DNA of 64,000 nt from Phaeodactylibacter sp. (GTDB lineage Bacteria; Bacteroidota; Bacteroidia; Chitinophagales; Saprospiraceae). A program made the position numbers and the translations under genes. Below are positions 17,551 to 25,572 of this stretch, one piece after another. Location of the stretch: contig NZ_JALEGS010000011.1 in NCBI RefSeq assembly GCF_022763345.1, positions 44,712 through 108,711 on the forward strand. Direction: 5' to 3'. The stretch's first letter is position 1. Every line of letters starts with the position of its first letter. The notes under the pieces are model-generated. The model did no database searches. It was not told the origin of the DNA and saw only the letters and a list, made by a program, of their open reading frames with translations.

Positions 17551-19983
17551 TTATTCCACAATGGTCATTCTCAGCGTGGTCCGGGACTGCCCCTGACTGA
17601 GCTGCAGGTTGTAAGTCCCCGCCGACAAGCCCTCCACAGGCAGCTGTAGTTGATGCCCTCCTGCCGATATTTCCGTTTGACCGCTGCGCAGGCGCTGCCC
17701 GAATTGGTTGGTCAGGCTCCAGGCCATGACACCTGCCTTGGGGCTACGAACGGACAACTGCGCCTGATTGACTACCGGGTTGGGGAATATCCGCGCTTTG
17801 AGCCCACCGGTCTCTGCAAATGAAGCACTAGAAGGGTCCAGGTCAAGCACTTCAATCAGGTCCAGGTAAATGAAGTTGCCATAGTCACCAACATTTTCAA
17901 ATTCTATTGTCACAGCTTGTCCTGTGAAATCTGCCAGGGAAACGGTTTCCGTACGCCATTCCTCACAACCTTCAGGCACGAACGGGCTAATTTCCGGGCT
18001 TGCTGTTGCCAGGTCGCTGCCAAAGGCTTCATACACGGTGGTTTTATTGCCATCGCAATCGATCAGGTTTACCCTCAGCCCATCGGCAATACCGGTCGTC
18101 TTCTGGGCATGAGCCACATCAAAACGCAGCGTGGGGTCATTCAAACTGCTCAGGTCGAAATTGGCACGCAGGTAATCGCTTGTATTGCGGGTATCGACCA
18201 GGAAGTTGTTGATGCGCATGGCACCGGGGTCGCAGAAATCAAAGTCAACCCGTTCCCAGGCCGCGAGGTCACCCTCAGGGTTCTCCACCGTCCACGTTGC
18301 TGCCGGGAAAGCATCTTCAAAGGTCTCCAGGTAAGGCTGTTGCAGTTGCCGCACTTCCACATGGTTCATTTGTGCCAGGGTATCAGCAATACTGCCTTTG
18401 TAGGCGATTAGCTCCACGGCATAACTGCCTCCTTCCGAATAAATAACGGTTGGCATTTCCGCCGTTGAAGTTGCCGGCTGCCCACCTGGGAAATACCAAC
18501 GGATACTGTCATAGACACCGGTCGTCAGATTCTCAAATAGCACCGGCTCGCCTGGGCAAATCTCGCGGGCTTCCGGCCCAAAGGCAGGCTGAAGAGCATC
18601 CACTTTAAACCGGAAATACCCCTCCGGTGCCACGATAGGGCGCACCTGAGATTTCCCGCTATTGGCTTCGGCAGCCAGGTAGTATTCCACTACCGTATTT
18701 TCCGGGAAGGGTGGAATGCTGCTTGTCCAGACGGACTCGGATGTATCAGAAAGCACCATATTAACTGTGGTATAATCAGCCTCGCCAGCCGTTCGGTAGT
18801 TCAGCGTGGCCTCTGTAATGCCGCTCTTGTGCTTGATGATCGCGCTGAGTGGGTAGGCTTCTTCCGTACTTTCCTGATCGCGCAGGCGGGCGTGGGCTAT
18901 CCACAGCGGATCGTTCACGCCTACCAGCTTGGTTATGCAGTGGATCGCACCAAGGCTGGGGATGATACCGTTGCAGTCAATGCCCACGATATTGTAGCCG
19001 GGCAGGGCTTCTTCATAAATGCGCAGGGCGGTGGTATCGTACTGCTCATCGTAAGTAGGCACAAGCACTGTGCCATTCACAAACAGCGAATTGGTGTAGG
19101 TGCGGTAGTCCCCATTTTGATCCGGATAGCGCCCCTGGGCGTCCGGTGGCATGGGGGTTCTTATGATTCGGTAAGAATTACCGAATGGTGTCGGCACCTC
19201 ATTGAGCAGGTACTCAATATTGGCTTCGATCTGCGGGCCATCGGACACGCCTTCCGGGTACTCCCCAATGATAATGGTTTCTTCGTCAATGAAGCGCATG
19301 TGCATATCGAGGTGGTGGATCACATCGTAAGGCAGCGCAGGCAGCTTCACATAGCGGTCTACACCGAAAAAGAGGTTGGCAATCTGGTCGATCTCTGCTT
19401 CGGTCTTGAAGGGGTTTTCCTCCAGAATCAGGTCAGAGGAAAAAATGGTGCCCATACCATCGCGGAGGTTATTCCCACCGCTATGCACCCAATCGTAAGG
19501 CGGCTCAATGGCTTCATAAATGGGCAGCCCGAGGTGCTCGGCGATGAAGGCCGGGATTTTATCATCATTGGGTCGCCAGGGCCGGTTGTAGATGTAATCC
19601 GCAATCATCAGGCTGTCTACATCATTGTGGTAAATCGTCCAGGGCCCGTAGTCCCGAATCCAGATGGAATCGTACTCCGGGCTGAGGATTTCGACATTTT
19701 CCAGGGCAACGTTCCCCGAGCTGAGGTAATTCGAAACGGCAGAAGGGTTATCAGCAAAGATGATGACTTTGCATTCGGCTGAGCCGTGCCGCACGATCTC
19801 CCTGAGCAGAACCGCATGCTGATTGCGCCAGCTTACCAGCAGTGCCTGTGATTCTTCCCACTCGGCCATCAGGCGTACCGGGGCAGGGGGTGGATCTGTG
19901 CTGACCTGCTGCGCCAGAGATGGGGTAGCAGGCAGCAATAATAGCCAAACGAAGCAGATAAGAAGTGTAGACCTTAGTTGCAT
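17551..19983 (-). CDS. T9SS-exported peptidylarginine deiminase-like protein
   Basis: The 810-residue protein begins with a signal peptide cleaved near LAQ. Residues about 35-365 form an agmatine deiminase/PAD_porph guanidine-modifying domain. Likely catalytic residues are Asp111 (IWIRDYGPW), His224 and Asp226 (HHLDMH), Asn298 (YTNSL) and Cys349 (GAIHCITK), in the same order and at similar spacing as in Porphyromonas PPAD. A PKD-like domain (about 465-545), a lectin or jelly-roll-like region (about 550-710) and a T9SS sorting domain (IFPNP onward) follow. Export argues against cytoplasmic agmatine metabolism and for deimination of peptides or proteins outside the cell; that substrate assignment is inference. 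Confidence 0.82.
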   Translation of the reverse strand: MQLRSTLLICFVWLLLLPATPSLAQQVSTDPPPAPVRLMAEWEESQALLVSWRNQHAVLLREIVRHGSAECKVIIFADNPSAVSNYLSSGNVALENVEILSPEYDSIWIRDYGPWTIYHNDVDSLMIADYIYNRPWRPNDDKIPAFIAEHLGLPIYEAIEPPYDWVHSGGNNLRDGMGTIFSSDLILEENPFKTEAEIDQIANLFFGVDRYVKLPALPYDVIHHLDMHMRFIDEETIIIGEYPEGVSDGPQIEANIEYLLNEVPTPFGNSYRIIRTPMPPDAQGRYPDQNGDYRTYTNSLFVNGTVLVPTYDEQYDTTALRIYEEALPGYNIVGIDCNGIIPSLGAIHCITKLVGVNDPLWIAHARLRDQESTEEAYPLSAIIKHKSGITEATLNYRTAGEADYTTVNMVLSDTSESVWTSSIPPFPENTVVEYYLAAEANSGKSQVRPIVAPEGYFRFKVDALQPAFGPEAREICPGEPVLFENLTTGVYDSIRWYFPGGQPATSTAEMPTVIYSEGGSYAVELIAYKGSIADTLAQMNHVEVRQLQQPYLETFEDAFPAATWTVENPEGDLAAWERVDFDFCDPGAMRINNFLVDTRNTSDYLRANFDLSSLNDPTLRFDVAHAQKTTGIADGLRVNLIDCDGNKTTVYEAFGSDLATASPEISPFVPEGCEEWRTETVSLADFTGQAVTIEFENVGDYGNFIYLDLIEVLDLDPSSASFAETGGLKARIFPNPVVNQAQLSVRSPKAGVMAWSLTNQFGQRLRSGQTEISAGGHQLQLPVEGLSAGTYNLQLSQGQSRTTLRMTIVE

Positions 19984-20003
19984 AGGATGAGTTTTATAAC
20001 TCT

Positions 20004-20035
20004 TAAAGATACACCGATACCGCTACTTTTTAAAA
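20004..20035 (-). promoter_or_regulatory. promoter of the deiminase gene
   Basis: The minus strand shows TTTT (20035-20032), a 20-bp spacer and TATCTTTA (20011-20004). Each box differs from TTTG/TAnnTTTG at one base. Transcription would start about 15-20 nt before the ATG at 19983. Confidence 0.45.
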
Positions 20036-20125
20036 GACAACTTGGGATTGCGTCGCCGAAATTGCCAGAACGCTGCTATCAGCCTACCTAAAAGGTTGTA
20101 CCTTTTCGTAAAGAAAAAACAGCGT

Positions 20126-20713
20126 ATGCCCGTTTTTGAAGAAAGTGGCCTGCAGTTTGGGTTCGATAGCCGATGGACGGTACGCAAGTACGATGCCCAC
20201 CGCTTTTTTCAGGGCTTCAGCGGTGCCGGGCTGAAGGGGGTAGACTTTATTGCCCTTTCGGGAGATACATTGCTGTTGCTGGAAGTCAAAAATTACCGCC
20301 GGCGACGGTCCTGGCAAACGGAAAACCCTTTTGACCGTATTTTGGAAGCGCCGGAGGCTTTCGCCGGGCATATGGCGGGCAAGTTTCTCGACACCCTGCG
20401 TGCGCTCCGGGCCATTGGCACTTACTATCGCCGAAAGTGGTTATTCCGACTATTCCGCCCCATCTTGCTGAGGCGTTCCGGAGGGCACTCCGACTGGGCA
20501 TTCTGGGCACAGGTGGATGCACATCTGCAAGGCAGGCAACCGGTTATCGCGGTGCTTTGGCTGGAAACCGAACGAGACCAGGCTGTCTTCCGCGAGCAGC
20601 TAAGGCAGTCCCTGAAAAACCTGCTTGAAGATGCGGTTCAGGAAGTGCAGGTGTGTCATCTCGGCACAGGCCAACTACCAGAGGGTATTCAGGTGCGCCT
20701 TGCCCCTAAATAG
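20126..20713 (+). CDS. small PD-(D/E)XK nuclease-like protein
   Basis: The 195-residue protein shows the core of the PD-(D/E)XK nuclease fold. Asp40 lies in GVDFIAL, and Glu53-Val-Lys55 lies in LLLLEVKNYRRR. The D-x12-ExK spacing is canonical, and Glu5/Glu6 could serve as the helix glutamate. A very basic patch (YRRKWLFRLFRPILLRR) around residues 105-125 could bind nucleic acid. I chose ATG 20126 over an earlier in-frame start at 20042. The gene converges on the KITE gene with only 3 bp between stop codons, so it abuts the condensin-like operon but is transcribed separately. Alternatives include a NERD-like or repair nuclease unrelated to the operon. Confidence 0.65.
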   Translation: MPVFEESGLQFGFDSRWTVRKYDAHRFFQGFSGAGLKGVDFIALSGDTLLLLEVKNYRRRRSWQTENPFDRILEAPEAFAGHMAGKFLDTLRALRAIGTYYRRKWLFRLFRPILLRRSGGHSDWAFWAQVDAHLQGRQPVIAVLWLETERDQAVFREQLRQSLKNLLEDAVQEVQVCHLGTGQLPEGIQVRLAPK

Positions 20714-20716
20714 GCT

Positions 20717-21283
20717 CTACTCTTCCTCCTCCACCAACCGCTGATTGTAGCGGGCTACCGAACGGGCGAATTCCAAAAAGTACTTATGTGCCGGGGTAAA
20801 CCGGAAAATCTGATCGTCCAGCTTTTCAATGATGCGGCGGCGGTGCAGGCGGTTGTAGAAATTGCGGCGGGCCTGGGCGTCCTGCAGGTTGGTAGTAGCG
20901 TCAAGGACTTCCCGGAAGGAAGACATTTCAAACATTTGCTCTACCTGCTCAAACTCCAGCGTATGAAAAGAAAGCTGCTCCAGCAGGTTGTAGCCCTCCC
21001 GGTCGAGCTCATAGCATAATATGCCCAGGAAGATGCACACATCGCGCGAAAGCGGGTCGCTGTCCCGCCCACTTTGCAAAAAGGCGTACTCACTGTGGTA
21101 TTCCAGGGACAACCCAAAGGACTCCCGAAAAAAAGCCTGGTAAAAATCCACATGCTGCTTAAGCGTCATAAAGGCAGGGTCGCCTTCCAGGAGAAAACGC
21201 CCGTCGACCAGCAAGGCTTCCACTACATCCTGATGGCCCTCGGGGAAATTGATTCGGCGTTCTGCAGAGGTATCCCTATTCAT
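20717..21283 (-). CDS. KITE subunit of an MksBEF/Wadjet-like condensin (MksE/JetB-like)
   Basis: The 188-residue protein has the size and position of the tandem winged-helix KITE subunit found in MksE, MukE and JetB. Helical segments such as DVCIFLGILCYELDREG are followed by a C-terminal winged-helix-like stretch (RNFYNRLHRRRIIEKLDDQ, then FRFTP). It is the last gene of the operon, and its ATG overlaps the kleisin stop as ATGA. In known complexes the KITE dimer binds the kleisin and DNA. The assignment rests on operon context and secondary-structure pattern more than on sharp motifs. Confidence 0.72.
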   Translation of the reverse strand: MNRDTSAERRINFPEGHQDVVEALLVDGRFLLEGDPAFMTLKQHVDFYQAFFRESFGLSLEYHSEYAFLQSGRDSDPLSRDVCIFLGILCYELDREGYNLLEQLSFHTLEFEQVEQMFEMSSFREVLDATTNLQDAQARRNFYNRLHRRRIIEKLDDQIFRFTPAHKYFLEFARSVARYNQRLVEEEE

Positions 21284-22518
21284 AGAGCAGTTGTTTTTTG
21301 AGCCGTAGCTTCCTGTGTTTTGCGGCGCACCTCCATGACCGGCAGGTCAAAGACAGCGGACTCGATTTGTAATTGGATGCGGCCTTCGCTAAATTCGGCT
21401 TCATACTCATCGGCTTCTTCAAAGAGCAGGCTGCCAATTTTGAGGAAGCGCTCGGTAGTGGGCATGGCTTCGTGTGCCTGCATCACCTCATAGCACCATT
21501 CGAAGTAGTTGCCTACGGGGGCCGCAGCCTTCAGTGCCTGCTGGTAATGGCGGCGGTTGAAGTAGACCTGACGGGTGTTCACCGGGGCGGCTTCTTCTTC
21601 CTTAAGGACAATATCGGCCGGGCGGCGCTCAAACTGCTGCAGGAACAGCTCCAGTCCCACACCTATATTACTGCCCGTGAGCGTGAACAACCGGCGCGCG
21701 GGCATCACCGGTACTTCGTGCAGGAAAGGCCGCTCCAGAAAAAAAAGCCAGCCACTGAGGATTTCCGACTCCGTCTGCAGGCGCTCAATCAATGGCAGCA
21801 GCTCGCGGGTCACCACATGAGATTGCCGGAGAATGCGGGCCTCGGCTTCGCGCAGCAGCTCATGCAGGCGCTCAAAGCGTTGCCGTATGCCTGTATGTGG
21901 ATGGTTGAAGCGCTCCACATTAACATAAGCGGATACCTGGTTGAGCAGGTTGGTAATGGACTGCTTTTTCTGGACATCAAGGATGCGGTTGAGCGGTTCG
22001 ATGTAGTATTCGATCAGGTGGCGGGCGCGGCGTACCCGCTCACTGTAGGGGATTTCGCCTTTGTTGGCCTTGAGGTACTGACTGTTGCGCAGCAGCTGGC
22101 TCGTATTGCTCTCTACATTTTCCAAAAACTCCTGTAGTTCCTGGTAAAAGGCGTCGAGGCGTTCAGCCAGGATGAGAATGTCATCGTCCCGGAAAGCCTG
22201 AATGCGCTTGAACAGCTCCAGGAAAGCCTGCCGGTACTTGGTCAGCTCCTCGGGCAGCAGTGGCTTAAACTCGTTAAGCAGAAAAGCCAGAAAGCCCCGC
22301 ACCGGCTCGTTGATGCGGAAGCCATTGGGCTGGCTGACCACCAGTTTGTAGTCCAGCATCCGCTTGACGATAACGTCCGCTTTTTCTTCTGTGGCTTCTT
22401 CAAACAGATCCCGACCAATGATGCTGTGCTCCAGTTGCAGGCGGTAGAGCGTGCGGAACAGCTCGAAGTTGTCTTCGAGGAAGCGGAGGGCCTTATCTGG
22501 TTCTGCTTTTAAGATCAT
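21280..22518 (-). CDS. kleisin-like subunit of an MksBEF/Wadjet-like condensin (MksF/JetA-like)
   Basis: The 412-residue protein starts with a winged-helix-like domain (about 1-80) and continues with long helices (about 90-330). A more strand-rich C-terminus follows, matching the layout of MksF/JetA kleisins. It starts one base after the SMC stop and overlaps the KITE gene by 4 bp, so the three proteins are translationally coupled in the order SMC, kleisin, KITE. Classical Wadjet operons instead run kleisin, KITE, SMC, nuclease. It should bridge the SMC heads and recruit the KITE dimer. Confidence 0.72.
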   Translation of the reverse strand: MILKAEPDKALRFLEDNFELFRTLYRLQLEHSIIGRDLFEEATEEKADVIVKRMLDYKLVVSQPNGFRINEPVRGFLAFLLNEFKPLLPEELTKYRQAFLELFKRIQAFRDDDILILAERLDAFYQELQEFLENVESNTSQLLRNSQYLKANKGEIPYSERVRRARHLIEYYIEPLNRILDVQKKQSITNLLNQVSAYVNVERFNHPHTGIRQRFERLHELLREAEARILRQSHVVTRELLPLIERLQTESEILSGWLFFLERPFLHEVPVMPARRLFTLTGSNIGVGLELFLQQFERRPADIVLKEEEAAPVNTRQVYFNRRHYQQALKAAAPVGNYFEWCYEVMQAHEAMPTTERFLKIGSLLFEEADEYEAEFSEGRIQLQIESAVFDLPVMEVRRKTQEATAQKTTAL

Positions 22519-22519
22519 G

Positions 22520-25195
22520 CTATACCGCTTGGGCTACCTGAATAACGTGTTTTTGCTCATCGACCACCAACTGCCCGCTCGGCTGCCGCTGAATGAGCAG
22601 GTACTGGTCAAAGCCGTCCACGATGTCCGGGGCGGCAAAAATGGGATAAAAGTGGTGCTCTTTGCAGAACTCCACGAGCTGTGGCCGGTTCTTCCCGTCG
22701 ATGGTGGCAATCTCGTCGATAAACAAGACCACCCGGTTGTCTGAGCTGCGTTGCGACAGCCGGCTGATGACCGCCATGACGATGATGAGGCGCAACATCC
22801 GGTCGGTACCATCCGACTCCACCTGCCGCCCGAGGTTGACCGAGCGGACTTTACCATTGATGGAGAGCCGCAGCTGCAGGTTGAACAAGTCGCTAAAGGC
22901 GATGGCTTGCCCTTTCTCGAGATACTCCCTCAAAATATCCAGCCGCTTGGCGGTATGGTCGGGCATGCGGAACAGGCCATCGGTGGTGAGGGACAGCTCA
23001 GCGATGGACCGCAGGTCGTTCTGCAGGCGCTCGTTGGGCTCAAGCAGCACATTAAGGGATTCCAGATTGGAGATTTGGATCTCGCCCATCGTCCGGTTGA
23101 ACTCATGGTGCACAAAAGCTTTGAACTCCTCATAGGCATCCAGGAAACGCTGAGCCGGGTTGGCAAACTGCACGGCAATGCTTTCCAGCAGGCTTTCGAT
23201 ACTTTGCTGCTTATCCCCAATCGAGAGCATTTCCTGCTCCAGCTGGGTGACAAACTGTTGCTCGTCGGCCAGGTCAAACTGGGTTTTGTCTTTGAGCTGC
23301 TGGAAGAGGCGCTGCCGGGCTTCCCGTTTTTGAGCCACCTCTTTGCGCAACTGCTTGATCTGATTGAATAATTGCCGGATGGCATCGGGCGTGCGCACCA
23401 TTTCCTGCGCATCAGGCTCCATAACGGGCAGGTTCATTTCCTCCACTTCCCGCTGATCGCGTTCCATATCACGGGTGGACTGCTCAATGCCCTGCACCTC
23501 TTCCTGCAGCTGTCGGATAGCACGCTGCCGCCGCTGCAAGTCCTCCTGTACGGTGCGGTATTCCTGTTCGAGGGTATTGAGCTGCTTCTCCAGCTTGCGG
23601 ATGGCTTGCTGCTGGCTTTTCAGTTCGTTTTTGATTTCCGGCAGCCCACGCACCTGCAGCAGGGACTCCTCCAGGTCCTGGCGTTCGGCCTTGGCAGCTT
23701 CGAGTTGTTTTTTGAGTTCGGCGCTGTTCTGAGCGGTGTCCATCAGCTGGGCATAGCGATCGCGTTCCTGCTGTAGTTCGGCGACTTCTTCCGCCAGTTG
23801 CTCGGGGTTGCTTACTTCCTGCATAGGAAAGTCCTCAGGCAGCTCAATCTGACCGTCGAAGAGCTCAATGAGGCGGCTGGCCTTACTGATGGGCTTTTTG
23901 ATTTGCGCCTTAGGCAGGCGGGCGATATCCGGATGCAGGATGCTGTTGAGCAGGCGGCGCTGGGCATCATCTTTCGCGAGGTGGGCAACGAGCCAGTCGT
24001 TGATATCGGCCTGCTGTGCCGCTTTGCGCTGTATTTGCTGATCAAGGCGCTCAATGCGGCGCTGCAACTGCTCTGGTGGCTGGGCGGCATTGGCAGCATA
24101 CTGCTGCAGCCGGAACCAGAGCTGCTCCACTTTCTCCTGCTGATTTTGCAATTGTTGCTCCAGCAGGCTTTCAGCGGGGAGTTCCAGGGCTTGCTGCTGC
24201 TGTTGCTGTAGGGTTTGGGCGTCGCTCTTCAATTGCCGAAGCTCATAATCAAGACGGCCCTTTTGCTGATTGATGCGGTCGTTCTCCACGCTTTTAGCCT
24301 GAAGCTCGCCCTCCATTTGCTCAATCTCCTGCTTTTTGCGATGGCGCTGCTCCATGAGTGTGGCCCGCCGCAGGTTGGCACTGGCGAAAAAGGTAGCCGC
24401 CTGCTGGCAAAGCAGCTCGTAGTGGGCTTTCACTTCGCTGACCAGGCTTTTGAACTGGGTGAACTCTGCCTCAATATTTTTAAGTACAGACAACTGCTGG
24501 CTTTGGTAGCGCAGGCGGTCAATCTGCTGTATATTCTGCCGGCTGTAGCTCAGCTCGTCCTGATCGCGGCTGTCGGCAATCAGCAAGATGTCCTTGAGCG
24601 CCCGGTTGTCGATGAGTTTAGAGTTGATTAGGTAGCGGTAGACTTTATTAAAGCTGTTGTATGTACCGCTGATCTTGCACTTGTCGGTAAGCCAGACCAC
24701 GGCATCATTTCGGTCCCCAACCTGATAGATGTGCTTGAGGATTTCCTGGACCTGATCGATTTTTTTGACCTTAGCGCCTGCTTTGACGGCGGTGCGCATT
24801 AATTCCTTATAATTACGGAGGTGCTGCCCATCTGCCTGTTCTTCAAAGAAATAGCTGCGTTGATAAGGCTGATCGATACGGGTGTAGAGCACCTCATTGT
24901 CGGCATTGCGGTGCACGAGCATGCAATAGCGGCGGTCCCGTTTTTTGACCTCGAAGAGGATAAAGCTCCGCTCCGGGCTTGGGAAGTAGTGCGCCAGGGT
25001 CTCCTTGTCGGCAGTCCGCTGCCCGCTGAAGTTCATCAGGCGTTTATTGACCAGGAACAGGAAGTTAAGGGCATAGATCAGGGAGCTCTTGCCTACGTTA
25101 TTGGGGCCTACCAGCTGCAGGGAGTGGCCGTGTTCGAATCCGACCTCTGCCATTTTGTAGGCACAGGAGTTAATGAGTACGAGTTTGGTCAGCAT
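22520..25195 (-). CDS. SMC-like ATPase of the MukB/MksB/JetC group
   Basis: The 891-residue protein has a split ABC ATPase head. Walker A GPNNVGKS is at residues 30-37, the signature-like ESDGTDRM lies in the C-terminal head, and Walker B VVLFIDEIATID is near 822-833. After the last motif KEHHFYPIFAAP closely resembles the equivalent MukB region. About 500 residues of Gln/Glu/Arg-rich coiled coil lie between the head halves, with a probable hinge around residues 410-440 where heptads break. I chose ATG 25195 because a -7 promoter box begins only 7 bp upstream; a TTG at 25204 would lie inside that box. It should form the loop-extruding or DNA-gripping motor of the complex. Confidence 0.85.
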   Translation of the reverse strand: MLTKLVLINSCAYKMAEVGFEHGHSLQLVGPNNVGKSSLIYALNFLFLVNKRLMNFSGQRTADKETLAHYFPSPERSFILFEVKKRDRRYCMLVHRNADNEVLYTRIDQPYQRSYFFEEQADGQHLRNYKELMRTAVKAGAKVKKIDQVQEILKHIYQVGDRNDAVVWLTDKCKISGTYNSFNKVYRYLINSKLIDNRALKDILLIADSRDQDELSYSRQNIQQIDRLRYQSQQLSVLKNIEAEFTQFKSLVSEVKAHYELLCQQAATFFASANLRRATLMEQRHRKKQEIEQMEGELQAKSVENDRINQQKGRLDYELRQLKSDAQTLQQQQQQALELPAESLLEQQLQNQQEKVEQLWFRLQQYAANAAQPPEQLQRRIERLDQQIQRKAAQQADINDWLVAHLAKDDAQRRLLNSILHPDIARLPKAQIKKPISKASRLIELFDGQIELPEDFPMQEVSNPEQLAEEVAELQQERDRYAQLMDTAQNSAELKKQLEAAKAERQDLEESLLQVRGLPEIKNELKSQQQAIRKLEKQLNTLEQEYRTVQEDLQRRQRAIRQLQEEVQGIEQSTRDMERDQREVEEMNLPVMEPDAQEMVRTPDAIRQLFNQIKQLRKEVAQKREARQRLFQQLKDKTQFDLADEQQFVTQLEQEMLSIGDKQQSIESLLESIAVQFANPAQRFLDAYEEFKAFVHHEFNRTMGEIQISNLESLNVLLEPNERLQNDLRSIAELSLTTDGLFRMPDHTAKRLDILREYLEKGQAIAFSDLFNLQLRLSINGKVRSVNLGRQVESDGTDRMLRLIIVMAVISRLSQRSSDNRVVLFIDEIATIDGKNRPQLVEFCKEHHFYPIFAAPDIVDGFDQYLLIQRQPSGQLVVDEQKHVIQVAQAV

Positions 25196-25201
25196 AGCCG
25201 A

Positions 25202-25209
25202 CAAAGATA
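25202..25209 (-). promoter_or_regulatory. -7 box of the SMC-kleisin-KITE operon
   Basis: The minus strand reads TATCTTTG, an exact TAnnTTTG match, six bases before the ATG at 25195. If used, the mRNA would be nearly leaderless. No good -33 TTTG was found about 20 bp upstream. Confidence 0.4.
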
Positions 25210-25234
25210 AAAAAACAAGGCTAAGAATGCAGGG

Positions 25235-25543
25235 CTACAGTACTTTCATCAGGGTGCGAAAGGATACGAACTTCCCTTTATACCGGTCCTGATGGTCTTT
25301 CTGCAACAGGTAGGCATGCTTTTCCTGATAGAGTTGGTAGGTGGTCATATTGGGGCTCAGGTACTGAATGCTGTAGGTGAAGCCATCGGACTCATCCGTA
25401 CCCAACAGGCGGGAAATCCGGTGCTCGATGAACATGCCGGTTTCCATGACCGCCGGGATGTGCACCCGGCGCATCCACCGCAGCCAGTCTTCATGCACAT
25501 CGTGGTCTATTTTCACCGTAACATTATACAGGATCTTGCTCAT
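25235..25543 (-). CDS. DUF4286 family protein
   Basis: The 102-residue protein matches the small DUF4286 family of Bacteroidota: ILYNVTVKIDHDVHEDWLRW at the N-terminus, then TYSIQY and a GKFVSFRTLMKVL ending. It resembles a ferredoxin-like dimeric fold; no function is established. It lies 25 bp upstream of the SMC promoter and 29 bp downstream of the TlpA-like gene on the same strand. It may be co-transcribed with the latter. Confidence 0.8.
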   Translation of the reverse strand: MSKILYNVTVKIDHDVHEDWLRWMRRVHIPAVMETGMFIEHRISRLLGTDESDGFTYSIQYLSPNMTTYQLYQEKHAYLLQKDHQDRYKGKFVSFRTLMKVL

Positions 25544-25572
25544 GTTTATTTTTTAGCATTTGGTAGGAAGGG

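Noticed and set aside
18829..19782. 317-codon plus-strand frame
   Set aside because: Antisense to the deiminase catalytic domain, with no conserved motif.
20717..25204. Complete classical Wadjet (JetABCD) system
   Set aside because: Gene order differs from the usual one and no TOPRIM JetD/MksG gene is present on either side, so only a Mks/Wadjet-like label is justified.
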